From positions 1 to 36,739 of IMG/VR virus record IMGVR_UViG_3300031369_000007: 36,739 nucleotides of DNA; one strand, written 5' to 3'. The position numbers and the translations under genes were made by a program. The DNA is from a virus. The notes beneath the pieces are model-generated. The model made no database searches. It saw only the letters and a program-made list of their open reading frames with translations, and was not told the origin of the DNA. This document shows, piece by piece, positions 28,507 through 36,739 of this stretch (its first letter is position 1; the number at the start of each line of letters is the position of its first letter).

Positions 28507-29022
28507 ATGGACGCCATTGGACGCCTGTTCGATGTGTCGGTCGGGTTTGTCCCCGTCGACATGCAGGCCGCCGCGAACACCGGCGCGAGATTCCACCTGC
28601 GCGACTGCGGCGCCGTCACCGCCGTCGTCTTCAAGGCCGTCGGCACGGCTGGTGATGATCCGGTCATCACCCTCCAGGAACACACCGCGTACACCGGTGG
28701 TACCTCAACAAATCTCGCAGCCATCGACAAGTACTGGCTCAAAGCCGAAGCCACCCTCGACGGTGACGAGCAGTGGGTCGAGTTCACGCAGACCGCCGCA
28801 GCGACCATCACCGACCCCGGCGGAGCCCTCACCTCAGCTGAGGAACAGCAGATCATCGCCTTCACGATCGAGGACGAGGACCTCACCGACGGCTACGAGT
28901 GGATCAACGTCAGCGTCGCCGACGTCGGCGGCAACGCCCAACTCGGCTGCTGCCTGTACCTCCCGCACGATCTGCGGATCCAGCGAGCGCCCGCGTCCAT
29001 GCCCCAGTGGCTCACAGCCTGA
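28507..29022 (+). CDS. Probable capsid-associated protein, 171 aa
   Basis: Beta-rich, starts MDAIGRLFDVSVGFVPVDMQ, and ends in a hydrophobic C-rich stretch QLGCCLYLPHDL. It follows the capsid gene by 21 bases with a fair ribosome site (GGAAGGA). Placement directly after the capsid gene in many actinophages goes with decoration proteins; no specific family is recognised. Confidence 0.55.
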   Translation: MDAIGRLFDVSVGFVPVDMQAAANTGARFHLRDCGAVTAVVFKAVGTAGDDPVITLQEHTAYTGGTSTNLAAIDKYWLKAEATLDGDEQWVEFTQTAAATITDPGGALTSAEEQQIIAFTIEDEDLTDGYEWINVSVADVGGNAQLGCCLYLPHDLRIQRAPASMPQWLTA

Positions 29023-29034
29023 CAGGAGGACGAC

Positions 29035-29496
29035 ATGAGCGTCTACGTCCCAGGGGACGTCTACACCAAGGGCCTCCTCGGCCTCCATGTGGCCAGGGCA
29101 ACCGCCACCCTTCCCCAGACCACCCAGGGCGCCCTGTTCACCGTGTCCGGTGGCCGGATCGCCCTGACAGCGATCGTGGGAGAAGTCACCACGATCATCC
29201 AGAACCAGGCCAACAACACCAAACTCATCGCAACCCCGACGACTGGCACAGAGGTCGACCTCTGCGCCGTCCTGAACATCGCCGCTGACGAGGTCGGCTG
29301 CCTGTACGGCATCACCGGCCTGTTCTCCGACGCCCTCGTCGGAGCAGCCGCAGGGGCCTCGGTCCTCCCCCGGAACCGGATTGTGATCCCCGAGGGAACG
29401 ATCGACCTGCACTGCGCGGCCTCGGACTCGGGAGCGGTCGCGTGGGACCTGTGGTACGTCCCGCTCGACGCCGGTGCCGCTGTCGCCGCAGCATGA
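29035..29496 (+). CDS. Probable structural protein, 153 aa
   Basis: AGGAGGA 7 bases before ATG 29035. Beta-rich with a GTEVDLCAVLNIAADEVGC middle. It is likely another head surface protein. The fold resembles the previous gene in composition, but no motif match is claimed. Confidence 0.55.
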   Translation: MSVYVPGDVYTKGLLGLHVARATATLPQTTQGALFTVSGGRIALTAIVGEVTTIIQNQANNTKLIATPTTGTEVDLCAVLNIAADEVGCLYGITGLFSDALVGAAAGASVLPRNRIVIPEGTIDLHCAASDSGAVAWDLWYVPLDAGAAVAAA

Positions 29497-29696
29497 TGAC
29501 GGTCGATCCAGCCGTAGGGCCGGTAGTACGTCATCCCCTGCTGATGTGTGGCCGGTGCGGCACCCTGTACACGGGAACCGCACCGGCCTGCCCGGCCTGC
29601 CGCACCACCAGCAGACAGGCCACACCCGTCAAGGCAAAGCCAGCCGAGCGCAGGAGACACCGTGCCCGCAAACCACGTGACTCAGACACGCACTGA
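29493..29696 (+). CDS. Small zinc-ribbon protein in the head operon
   Basis: 67 residues from ATG 29493, overlapping the previous stop (ATGA). MCGRCGTLYTGTAPACPACR is a C-x2-C ... C-x2-C zinc-ribbon, followed by a very basic tail (ERRRHRARKPR). It overlaps the next gene by 35 bases. Role unknown. Confidence 0.5.
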   Translation: MMTVDPAVGPVVRHPLLMCGRCGTLYTGTAPACPACRTTSRQATPVKAKPAERRRHRARKPRDSDTH

Positions 29697-30489
29697 CGAG
29701 GCGGGCCTGGCCGTCGTCCTCGCCCCGGCCGGTGGAGCGGACAGCACCCACCCGGCGCTCGCCGTGACCCAGGCATCGGACGGTCCCGGAGTGCAGGTCG
29801 TGTCCGACTCGACTACGTCCCCTGCCGTGTGCGTGTCCGGCGGGACCGGTGTCGCCGTCCGTGCCACCCCCGGAGCGCGACAGCCCGTCATCCACCTCGG
29901 AGCAGACGGCACCCTGCAATGGGGCCCGGGGACATCCTCCACGGACACCTCGATTTACCGGTCCGGTACCGGGGCCCTCACCCTCGACGCGGACATCACC
30001 ATCACCGGAGTCGTCACCCTCTCCGGCGGCACCACCATCCAAAGATGCGTCTGGAAAACCGCTGACGAGACCATCAACAACAGCATCGCGCTGCAGGACG
30101 ACGACGACCTCGCCCTCACGGTCGTCGAGAGCACGGTGTACACCCTGGACGCAATGATCATCAATTCGGCGAGTACGACCTCGGACATCCAGTTGGCGTT
30201 CACCGGTCCCGCCGGTGCTTCCCTGGACTGGGTACCCCGGGGTCTGTCGACCCTCGCGGCCGCGACCGTCGGGGAGGTCACGCTCGCAGCATCCGTCATC
30301 GGAGATGCCGGAGCCCTCGTCACCGGCACCGCCGGCGTCGGCACGAAAACAACGACTCTGGTCACTGGTCTGCTCAGGGTCGGGGCTACCGCGGGGACTC
30401 TCCAGCTGCGGTGGGCACAGGGCACCGTAGACGCGACGGACTGCGTCGTGCACGAGGGCTCCTACATGGTGCTGCGGCAGGTGTCCTGA
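29662..30489 (+). CDS. Beta-rich structural protein, possible head fibre
   Basis: 275 residues from GTG 29662 with AGGAG 5 bases upstream. Repeating beta segments such as LGADGTLQWGPGTSSTDTSI then YRSGTGALTLDADITITG look like the phage fibre repeat in which a G-T-G-x-L element recurs. The C-terminal half is a beta domain ending EGSYMVLRQVS. It sits among head genes, so a capsid-bound fibre is the best guess. Confidence 0.55.
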   Translation: MPANHVTQTRTDEAGLAVVLAPAGGADSTHPALAVTQASDGPGVQVVSDSTTSPAVCVSGGTGVAVRATPGARQPVIHLGADGTLQWGPGTSSTDTSIYRSGTGALTLDADITITGVVTLSGGTTIQRCVWKTADETINNSIALQDDDDLALTVVESTVYTLDAMIINSASTTSDIQLAFTGPAGASLDWVPRGLSTLAAATVGEVTLAASVIGDAGALVTGTAGVGTKTTTLVTGLLRVGATAGTLQLRWAQGTVDATDCVVHEGSYMVLRQVS

Positions 30490-30671
30490 TGGCCGACTCA
30501 GGATGGGGGACCCTCAGAGGGATCCTGGAGGAAGCTCGGTCTCTGCAGGCCGAGGAGGACGCCCGGGAGCGTGACCCCGTGGACTGCCCGCACTGCGGTA
30601 CCCCCCTGCGCGACGGCGGCCCAGACGGCACGACCAGGTACTGCCCGTTCGACGGGTGGCGATCACGATGA
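30489..30671 (+). CDS. Small zinc-ribbon protein with CPxC...YCxFDGW
   Basis: 60 residues, TGATG overlap with the previous gene. CPHCGTPLRDGGPDGTTRYC then PFDGW is a short zinc-ribbon motif that recurs in small actinophage proteins between head genes. Role unknown. Confidence 0.55.
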   Translation: MADSGWGTLRGILEEARSLQAEEDARERDPVDCPHCGTPLRDGGPDGTTRYCPFDGWRSR

Positions 30672-30693
30672 TCCGGTCCCGTAGGATCCGGTC

Positions 30694-31782
30694 ATGACCA
30701 CGTCCCGTCCCTGGTACGCGACCCGGGGCATGGTCATCCACGCGCTCGACACCACTCCCACCCCTCGCCTGGCCGCTGCGATCGACCGGGCCCTGACCGC
30801 AGCCTCGACCATCGTCGAAGAACGCGCCGGTGGAAGATTCTTCTATCCCTGGTGGAGTACCCGGTCGTGGGACTGGCCGGATGCCGAGGCCTACACGGGG
30901 CGCCGTCTCCACCTGTGGTCGGCTCCTCTCACCCAGGTCACTGCGATCACCGTCGGCGGTACTGTCCTCGCGGCGGGTTCGTACCATCTGCGACCCGTCA
31001 GCGGGCCGCCGTACGATACCGTCCTGCTCGACCAGGACACGCTGCCCGGCTACTGGTCGACCAACCCCACCACCGGTGTCGAGGACGCGGTCACGATCGA
31101 GGGCCTGTGGGGACACGGAGCAGACAAGACAACCCCCGCGGGGGCACTCACTGCTGCCGGGATCACGGACAGCGCTACCACCCTGCTCCTGGGCGCCGTG
31201 TCCCAGCCGCTCCGGGCCGACGTCGGGGGCATCCTCGAGATCGAGGACGAGATCGTCCTGGTCACCGAGGCGTCCTGGGTTGATACGACCATCGATGTGG
31301 GGGTCGGGGGCCTGGCAGCGTCCGTCCAGGCCACGGTCTTGCCTGTGACGTCCACGACGGGCCTGTCCCCCGGCCAGTGGATCATCGTCGGGGGCGAGAA
31401 GCTCCTGGTCGTCGATGTCCTGGGGGCGGCGAGTCTGCTGGTGGCCCGGGCCCAGCACGGCACGGTTCTGGCCTCGCACGCTGGTGGTGACGCCGTCCTG
31501 GCGCCGTGGTCGCTGACGGTAGAGCGCGGTTTGCTCGGGACTACCGCTGTGGCGCATGCCGCGTCCACGCCGGTCTCGGCGCACACTCCCCCGGGCCTGG
31601 TCGAGCAGGCCACTATCGCGTCCGCGATCGCGCAGGTCCTGGACCAGACTGCCGGTTACGCCTCCCCAGCGGGCCCGTCCGGGGGCGCCCAGAAAGCCGG
31701 CGTCACCGGGGCTGGGGCAGGTTACCTCCTGGACCTGGTTACCTCCACGTACGCCCTGTCCACGCGGAGGGGGGCGATCTGA
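30694..31782 (+). CDS. Head-tail connector protein
   Basis: 362 residues. Residues about 25-60 (LAAAIDRALTAASTIVEERA, GRFFYPW) and 75-115 match the first connector type in actinophages, which docks under the portal. The middle part has two or three beta-rich segments like ILEIEDEIVLVTEASW and WIIVGGEKLLVVDVLGAASL that look like repeated modules. Placement between portal/capsid and the tail genes supports the call. Confidence 0.65.
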   Translation: MTTSRPWYATRGMVIHALDTTPTPRLAAAIDRALTAASTIVEERAGGRFFYPWWSTRSWDWPDAEAYTGRRLHLWSAPLTQVTAITVGGTVLAAGSYHLRPVSGPPYDTVLLDQDTLPGYWSTNPTTGVEDAVTIEGLWGHGADKTTPAGALTAAGITDSATTLLLGAVSQPLRADVGGILEIEDEIVLVTEASWVDTTIDVGVGGLAASVQATVLPVTSTTGLSPGQWIIVGGEKLLVVDVLGAASLLVARAQHGTVLASHAGGDAVLAPWSLTVERGLLGTTAVAHAASTPVSAHTPPGLVEQATIASAIAQVLDQTAGYASPAGPSGGAQKAGVTGAGAGYLLDLVTSTYALSTRRGAI

Positions 31783-32177
31783 TGGAGATCAGTGTCGACG
31801 TCGACCCCTCGGGGGCCTTGCTGTCGGGAGTGGCGCGTCGGGTTCTCGATGAGGCCCTGTCCTATGCCCTGACCCAGGCCGGACAGGAGGCCTCCGAGCG
31901 GATCCACCGGATCCTGGATGAGCGGATTGTTCATCCGACGCCGTACTACGAGACCCAGATCACGACCGATGTTGCTCCCGGGCATGTTCGGATCCATGAC
32001 CGGGGCGTGTCCTACGGTCCTTGGCTTGAGGGGATCTCTCCGGAGAACGCCCGGTCGCGGTTCAAGGGCTACCGGGCGTTCGGGTCGACCCTGGATTACC
32101 TGGTGGAGTCGAACAGGGCTCAGGTCATAGTCCAGCAGGCCCTGGACCGGTACCTCGCCCGGATCGGAGGCCACTGA
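31782..32177 (+). CDS. Neck protein, HK97 gp10-like
   Basis: 131 residues, 1-base overlap with the connector gene. The pattern LSYALTQAGQEASERIHRIL then TPYYETQI and YGPWLEG matches the HK97-gp10-like head-closure/neck family. It should join connector and tail. Confidence 0.6.
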   Translation: MEISVDVDPSGALLSGVARRVLDEALSYALTQAGQEASERIHRILDERIVHPTPYYETQITTDVAPGHVRIHDRGVSYGPWLEGISPENARSRFKGYRAFGSTLDYLVESNRAQVIVQQALDRYLARIGGH

Positions 32178-32635
32178 TGGTGTCGTACCAGGTCCTGCGG
32201 GACACGGTGGAGTCGCATCTGCTCGCTACCGGGCTGTTTGCGTCGGTGAATGGGCATCAGCCGTTGGCGGCGCCGTCGGGGCCGGTGACGGCCAGTGTGT
32301 GGGCCGGTCCGATCGACACCGTCCGGGCCGCTTCTGGGCTGTCGACGGTGAAGTTGCGCCTGATCCTGTATGTCACGCTGTACGTGCCTTTGACCGATCC
32401 GCTGGATGAGGTCGAGGTCCTGGTCGTGGATGACAGCGTGGCCGTGATGGAGCTGATGTGTGGTGATTTCGAGCTGGGGGGGGCGGCGGAGATGGTGGAT
32501 CTGCTGGGGGCGTACGGGCAGCAGGTCGGCTCCCAGTTGGGGTACGTGCGGATCGGGGATGGTGACTATCGGACGTCGACGGTCACGATCCCGGTGATCC
32601 TCGCGGAGGCCAGTGACGTGACGGAAACACCCTGA
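32177..32635 (+). CDS. Tail terminator-like protein
   Basis: 152 residues. Begins YQVLRDTVESHLLATGLFAS, has a beta core, and includes LRLILYVTLYVPL and YVRIGDGDYRTSTVTIPVIL. This order (neck, then terminator, then major tail protein) is standard and gives the main support for the call. Confidence 0.6.
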   Translation: MVSYQVLRDTVESHLLATGLFASVNGHQPLAAPSGPVTASVWAGPIDTVRAASGLSTVKLRLILYVTLYVPLTDPLDEVEVLVVDDSVAVMELMCGDFELGGAAEMVDLLGAYGQQVGSQLGYVRIGDGDYRTSTVTIPVILAEASDVTETP

Positions 32636-32644
32636 GGAGGCACT

Positions 32645-33385
32645 ATGGCCAAGCAGTCCGGGCTCGGGGACGCCTTATACGCGGCAGGGTACGACCTGTC
32701 CGGTGACTCCAACAGCGTCGAGATCTCCTCGACGATGGACACGATCGATGTCACTGGGCTCCCGTCCTCCGCCATGGAGCGAACCGACGGACACCGGGAC
32801 TCCAAGATCGGCTGGAAAGCTTTCTGGAACCCGACCGGGGCCCACCCGGTTCTGAGTGCGCTTCCCACCGCGCAGACTCTCGCCACCTACTGCCGGAGCA
32901 CGGTCCTCGGCGCCCCCGCGTTCTCCCACTGCTGCAAGCAGCTCGGGTACGACCCGTCCCGGGGGAGTGACGGGACCCTGACCATGGCCGTGGAAACCGT
33001 CGGGGACCAGTACGCGGGAGAGTGGGGTGTCCAGCTCACTCCCGGGGTCAGGGTGGATACCGCTGCCACGGACGGCGCCACCGTCGACGACATCGGAGCA
33101 GCCGGGGGCTCCCTCGGGGCCCAGGCGTATCTCCACGTGATGGCGTGCACAGCAGTGGACTGCACGATCACCGTGCAGGACTCCCCCGATGACTCCACGT
33201 GGGCTGATCTGATCGTGTTCACGTCGGTGGCGACGGGGTCGGCGCCGACGTGGGAGCGGGCCGTGACCGGTCCGACCGAGGACGTCGACCGGTACCTGAG
33301 AGTAATCACGTCCACGACGGGGGGCCTGACCAGCGTCAGCTTCGCGGTGATGGTGGTCAGAAACCTCACGGCCACGGCCTTCTGA
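32645..33385 (+). CDS. Major tail protein, long form
   Basis: 246 residues, GAGGAGG before the ATG. Starts MAKQSGLGDALYAAGYDLSG with DVTGLPSSAMERTDGHRDSK, the usual first block of actinophage major tail proteins; DPSRGSDGTLT follows in the middle. Residues 155-246 form a separate beta domain, possibly exposed on the tube, absent from the short paralog at 33829. It should polymerise to form the tail tube. Confidence 0.75.
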   Translation: MAKQSGLGDALYAAGYDLSGDSNSVEISSTMDTIDVTGLPSSAMERTDGHRDSKIGWKAFWNPTGAHPVLSALPTAQTLATYCRSTVLGAPAFSHCCKQLGYDPSRGSDGTLTMAVETVGDQYAGEWGVQLTPGVRVDTAATDGATVDDIGAAGGSLGAQAYLHVMACTAVDCTITVQDSPDDSTWADLIVFTSVATGSAPTWERAVTGPTEDVDRYLRVITSTTGGLTSVSFAVMVVRNLTATAF

Positions 33386-33825
33386 TGATGGGCCGAGGAT
33401 TCGATCTTTCCCGGTACTACCAGGTGTTCTCGCTGCGTCAGCCGGTCGGAGATCAGTTCAGAATCGTGGACTGCGAGGCGTTCGGGTGCCGATGGTGGCG
33501 AGACGGGTTCAAGGTCCGGGTGGATCTGGCGACCAGGATCGGGCAGGAGCGGGCCGTGTACCTGCGGTCGGGAGTACACCGACGCCGATACAGCGAAGAC
33601 CGTGATCCTGCTTTCCCCACGATCGTGATGTTCCGGTTCCCAGCAGGCACCCCGTGCTTCGAGCAGCACCGGGTCCTGCTGGAGCGGCCTTGTTTCCATC
33701 TCATCCGGTCTGGTCTGCCGGGGCGTCCCCAGGGGCCAGTCCGCCAGGTCGGACCCGGGCAATGGCAGGAGGAGCACGCCGAGAACCAGATCAAATTATT
33801 GGCCCGACAACAGCAAGGATGGTGA
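33385..33825 (+). CDS. Hypothetical protein between the two tail-tube genes
   Basis: 146 residues from ATG 33385 (33388 possible), overlapping the previous stop. GFDLSRYYQVFSLRQPVGDQ at the start, a Cys/Trp-rich middle (CEAFGCRWWRDGFKV), and a HR/RR-rich part. A similarly sized protein is commonly encoded in this place in actinophages. Function unknown. Confidence 0.55.
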   Translation: MMGRGFDLSRYYQVFSLRQPVGDQFRIVDCEAFGCRWWRDGFKVRVDLATRIGQERAVYLRSGVHRRRYSEDRDPAFPTIVMFRFPAGTPCFEQHRVLLERPCFHLIRSGLPGRPQGPVRQVGPGQWQEEHAENQIKLLARQQQGW

Positions 33826-33828
33826 ATC

Positions 33829-34239
33829 ATGGCAAAAACCTCTGGCCTCGGATGGACAACCCTCTCGATCGATGACTCAGCCGGGGCACCACAGGCCCTG
33901 AAGAATGATTTCCTGTCGTTGGATGTCTCGACGCCGCGGGCCACGTTCGATGTAACTGGCCTGGACAAGTATGCGATGGAGCGGCTCTTGGGACTCGCAG
34001 ACGCCACTGTGGGCGGGGAGCTGGCGTTCAATCCGGCGGCGACCATGGGGCATGCCGTTTTCAGGACGATGTCTTCGACATCGGTCCCACGGACCGTGTC
34101 GCTGGAGCACTCCTCGCAGACCCTGCCGATGGAGATGCTGATCACCACGTACGACCTGTCCCGGGGGAGTGACGGGAAATTGACGTCGAAGGTGGAGCTT
34201 GTGCTTCAGGATGGGACGGCGCCGACGTGGGGTCCCTGA
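33829..34239 (+). CDS. Major tail protein paralog, short form
   Basis: 136 residues. The start MAKTSGLGWTTLSIDDSAG, DVTGLDKYAMERLLGLADAT and DLSRGSDGKLT align with the first two thirds of the 246-residue tail protein, so the two are paralogs. It lacks the extra C-terminal domain. It may form the tube core while the long form adds the outer domain, or form a special segment of the tail. Confidence 0.7.
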   Translation: MAKTSGLGWTTLSIDDSAGAPQALKNDFLSLDVSTPRATFDVTGLDKYAMERLLGLADATVGGELAFNPAATMGHAVFRTMSSTSVPRTVSLEHSSQTLPMEMLITTYDLSRGSDGKLTSKVELVLQDGTAPTWGP

Positions 34240-34664
34240 TGGCCGAGGATCAGACGCCCCCGCCCGGGCGGTGGACCAGACGCAGCCCCGTCAAGGCCCT
34301 GCAGTTTGCTGATGGCGACCTGGCCGGGCTCGTCATCCGGGTCCGCGTCATGGCCGTCGGAGCCCTCCAGGAGCTCCTGACCAAGCTAGACGAATTGTCC
34401 AACGTGGAGTCAATGCCCTACATCGCCCGATCTCTGGCCGATCACCTGATCGGCTGGAACATCGACGACGAGGACGGCAACCCCGTCCCAGCGACCTACG
34501 AGGGCATCCTGTCCCTCGCCCCGGCCGAGCTGGGCAAAATAGGCCATGTCTGGATGAAGTCCCTAGCAGGGGCCGTGCCGGTGGACTCCCCTTTGGACGA
34601 CAGCTCGCCGAGTGGCGTGCCCTCGGCGGGCGAGGAACCCGAACTGCCGATGGAGAGCCTCTGA
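34239..34664 (+). CDS. Tail assembly chaperone, short form
   Basis: 141 residues, 1-base overlap with the tail gene. It starts MAEDQTPPPGRWTRRSPVKA, with FADGDLAGLVIRVRVMAVGA and LADHLIGWNIDDEDGNPVPA, typical of the gpG-like chaperone before the tape measure gene. Its last third carries the slippery site for a -1 shift. Confidence 0.7.
   Translation: MAEDQTPPPGRWTRRSPVKALQFADGDLAGLVIRVRVMAVGALQELLTKLDELSNVESMPYIARSLADHLIGWNIDDEDGNPVPATYEGILSLAPAELGKIGHVWMKSLAGAVPVDSPLDDSSPSGVPSAGEEPELPMESL
34589..34595 (+). promoter_or_regulatory. Candidate -1 ribosomal slippery site
   Basis: C CCT TTG in the chaperone frame fits X-XXY-YYZ and re-pairs as CCC TTT after a -1 slip. The -1 frame is open from here to 34843, and the shift replaces 24 C-terminal residues with 84. 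Confidence 0.5.
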
Positions 34665-34843
34665 CCCTTCCCCCCGGCGTGGCCATGGCCCGGACCATCC
34701 TGGCGCTGGCCGAGAGGTTCGGGCAGCTGCCCTCGACGATCGCCGCGGAACCCGCCGACGAGCTCCTCCCGCTCCTGGAGCTGGAGCGGCTCTCGACCAT
34801 CCCCCCTGACGACGGCGGTGAGACAGCGTGGCCTCCGAGGTAG
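34592..34843 (+). CDS. Frameshifted C-terminal extension of the tail chaperone
   Basis: Read in the -1 frame: FGRQLAEWRALGG, then LTLPPGVAMARTILALAERF and GQLPSTIAAEPADELLPLLE. The second part matches the pattern of gpT-like domains that bind the tape measure protein. A short stand-alone frame could start at ATG 34685. The full product would be about 201 residues and end within the tape measure start. Confidence 0.5.
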   Translation, partial: FGRQLAEWRALGGRGTRTADGEPLTLPPGVAMARTILALAERFGQLPSTIAAEPADELLPLLELERLSTIPPDDGGETAWPPR

Positions 34844-36739
34844 AGATCGTCATCACCGGGCAGGACCGGTCCGGGCCTGCCTGGGAGAGCCTCCGGCAGG
34901 AGGCACAGCAGACCATCCGTGGCCTGGTCTCTTCCATCCGGCAGGGCACCGAGCAGATCGACGATGACCTGGGGAAGGTCGCGAATGATCTTTCCTCTGG
35001 GCTGTCGGACTCGGCGGCGGCCGGGATCGCCGGGATGCGCCCAGCCATCGACAAGGGCCTCAACAACATCACTGCGGACTTCGCCGAGGCCGGGCAAGAG
35101 GCCGGGAAGATCCTGGCCGATCACCTGCGGTCCGGGGCCGCTGGAGTGGAGCAGGAGGCCGAGAAGGCCGGGAAGCGCGCTGGGGATGCCCTCGTCGGTG
35201 GCATCTCCGGCGAGGTCCGTAGAGGCGGCTCAGAGATCGGATCGGCCACCGACCGGTCCCTGAGCGGCGTCGTCGGAGCCGCCGACGACGCCGGGAAGAA
35301 AGCCGGCAACAAGCTTCAGGACGGTCTGAAGGCTGGGGCGGTGGCTGCCGGGGCCGCTGCCGGGGCCGCCCTGATCACGGCCCTGGACACCTCGGCCGTC
35401 CAAACGAGGCTCGCTGCGAGCCTGGGGGCTGAGGGGGACTGGGCCGCCGATCTCGGGAGAATCACCGGCGAGGTGTACTCCCGGGGCGTGGTGTCCTCGG
35501 TCGAGGAAGCGGGCCAGGCCGTCCAGGCCGTCTGGCGAACCGGCCTGATCCCAGAGGACTCTACGAATGCAGCGTTGGAGTCGATTTCGGCGAAGGTCGC
35601 TGATCTTGGGACGGTTTTCGGTGAGGATCTGACGCCCCTGGCCGCGGCCGCCGCGAAGATGGTGAAAACGGGGCTGGCCGAGGACGGTGCGCAGGCCCTC
35701 GACATCCTGACCGTCGGCCTCGAAGGCTCAGCGAACGTCGCCGGGGACCTGGTGGATACTTTCACCGAGTACCCGACCCAGTTCCGTAAGTTGGGTTTGA
35801 CCGGTGGACAGGCTCTGAAGCTGATCCAGCAGGCCCTACGGGGTGGAGCACGAGACTCCGACATCGCCGCCGACGCCCTCAAGGAATTCTCGATCCAGGC
35901 CATGACCTCGATCTCCGAGGTCGACTCTAAAGGCGGTACCAAGCTCACGGCTGTCGGACAAGCCTTCAAGGATGTTGGTTTGGATGGTGCCCAGGCTCAG
36001 GCCGAGCTCGCGAAGGGCGGAGTCCACGCGTCCACCGTCCTGGGGAAGGTCCTCGACGGCCTGCGTGGCATCAAGGACCCCGTCGATCGGTCCCAAACGG
36101 CGGTCGCCCTGTTCGGTACCCAGGCCGAGGATCTCGGGGACGCCCTGTACGCGATGGACCTGGACAGCACCACACAGGGCCTGGGACGAATGGCCGGAGC
36201 AGCGGACCGCGTCGGGAAGACGATGGAATCCTCGGCCTCGGCGCAGGTCACAAAATTCCGTCGGGAAGCCGAGCAGATGCTCACCAATGTTGCCGGCGGT
36301 TTCCTGAAATTTGCGGCGGACAATTCGGCGGTCATGGGGCCGCTGATCGCTGCGATCGGCGGTATCACCATGGCCCTCCTAGGCGCCGCGGCCGCGATGG
36401 CCGTCTTCAACATGGTGACCGCTATGAACCCGATCGTCCTGGTGGTGGCGCTCGTGGTGGCGGCTGTGGCTGGGCTCGTCGCGGCCCTGATGTACCTGTG
36501 GCAGACCAACGACGCTCTCCGGGAAGCTGTCACCGCGGGATGGTCGGCGATCGGCTCCGCCATCTCGTCCACTGTGGGAGCCATCGGCCCGGACCTGGCC
36601 AGCGTCGGCGCCTGGTTCATGCGGCTCCCGGGCCTGATCTCCGAGAACGCCGGGAGGATCCCGGGGATCGTGAGCTCGGCGTTCTCGCAGATGGCGAATC
36701 TGGCCGCGTACTGGACCGGGTACGCGGTCGGCTGGACCG
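34828..36739 (+). CDS. Tape measure protein, N-terminal and central part
   Basis: Starts at GTG 34828, overlapping the chaperone extension by 16 bases. Residues 1-170 are helical and Ala/Gly/Glu-rich; about 185-480 are a phage tail tape measure domain (SSVEEAGQAVQAVWRTGLIP; VDTFTEYPTQFRKLGLTG; RGGARDSDIAADALKEF; GLDGAQAQAELAKGG). Two hydrophobic segments near 504-525 and 529-552 (GPLIAAIGGITMALLGAAAA; NPIVLVVALVVAAVAGLVAA) probably act in DNA passage at the membrane. It runs off the window and continues at 1-807. Confidence 0.9.
   Translation, partial: MASEVEIVITGQDRSGPAWESLRQEAQQTIRGLVSSIRQGTEQIDDDLGKVANDLSSGLSDSAAAGIAGMRPAIDKGLNNITADFAEAGQEAGKILADHLRSGAAGVEQEAEKAGKRAGDALVGGISGEVRRGGSEIGSATDRSLSGVVGAADDAGKKAGNKLQDGLKAGAVAAGAAAGAALITALDTSAVQTRLAASLGAEGDWAADLGRITGEVYSRGVVSSVEEAGQAVQAVWRTGLIPEDSTNAALESISAKVADLGTVFGEDLTPLAAAAAKMVKTGLAEDGAQALDILTVGLEGSANVAGDLVDTFTEYPTQFRKLGLTGGQALKLIQQALRGGARDSDIAADALKEFSIQAMTSISEVDSKGGTKLTAVGQAFKDVGLDGAQAQAELAKGGVHASTVLGKVLDGLRGIKDPVDRSQTAVALFGTQAEDLGDALYAMDLDSTTQGLGRMAGAADRVGKTMESSASAQVTKFRREAEQMLTNVAGGFLKFAADNSAVMGPLIAAIGGITMALLGAAAAMAVFNMVTAMNPIVLVVALVVAAVAGLVAALMYLWQTNDALREAVTAGWSAIGSAISSTVGAIGPDLASVGAWFMRLPGLISENAGRIPGIVSSAFSQMANLAAYWTGYAVGWT
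36613..36739. repeat. Terminal direct repeat, right copy (circular overlap)
   Basis: Identical to 1-127. These bases should be counted once. Confidence 0.95.

Noticed and set aside
31131-31147. CCCCCGCGGGGG palindrome as another CRISPR-like repeat
   Set aside because: No loop, no flanking repeat consensus, inside the connector gene; chance GC palindrome.
1-36739. Search by eye for integrase, cI-like repressor, cas genes, DNA polymerase, helicase or primase
   Set aside because: No open frame shows the catalytic motifs of these families, so none is annotated.

Overview
The window is one complete, circularly closed phage genome in an arbitrary frame. The last 127 bases (36613-36739) repeat the first 127 (1-127) exactly, so the unit is 36,612 bp, and one gene, the tape measure protein, runs across the junction. 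High GC, an SCO2525-family methyltransferase, a DUF2637-like membrane protein, an ERF recombinase and the tail proteins point to a siphovirus of a high-GC actinomycete. Streptomyces or a relative is plausible, but the host cannot be fixed from the sequence alone. I see no integrase, partition gene, DNA polymerase or cas gene.

Late module (+ strand, 22293 through the junction to 4618): terminase small and large subunits, a portal fused to a MuF-like domain, a ClpP-like prohead protease, an HK97-type capsid protein, small structural proteins, head-tail connector genes, tail terminator, two related major tail proteins, a tail assembly chaperone with a probable -1 frameshift, the tape measure protein, a very large lectin-domain tail protein and a small tail-tip protein. 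Most genes overlap by 1-4 bases.

Leftward module (- strand, 13596 down to 4623): small membrane proteins, a DUF2637-like protein encoded over an unusual GGTCAC repeat tract, a polynucleotide-kinase-like P-loop protein, small unknown proteins, an amidase endolysin, two adjacent DEDDh exonucleases, a methyltransferase, and then a 600-bp structured-RNA region. That region holds two tRNA-like genes with otherwise canonical cloverleafs but anticodon loops of 36 and 19 nt, a smaller tRNA-like fold, a strong terminator hairpin, and two hairpins resembling type I-E CRISPR repeats. One rightward gene (8394-8732) sits alone inside this module.

Rightward early module (+ strand, 13737-22214): a ribbon-helix-helix regulator at the divergent switch, membrane proteins, a winged-helix replication initiator with 24-bp iterons in its own gene (candidate origin), many small proteins (including one with a textbook sliding-clamp-binding motif and a duplicated gene pair), a two-repeat type I-E-like mini-CRISPR with one 33-nt spacer just before a terminator, a holin-like protein, and the ERF recombinase. 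At least four of these transcription units share a GTAA..GTATGA motif.

The most interesting candidates are the cas-less I-E-like mini-array (18087-18177) with its related hairpins at 4870-4947, which could be a crRNA source or an RNA anti-CRISPR, and the tRNA-like genes with expanded anticodon loops. All functional claims come from reading motifs by eye; no database search was run.
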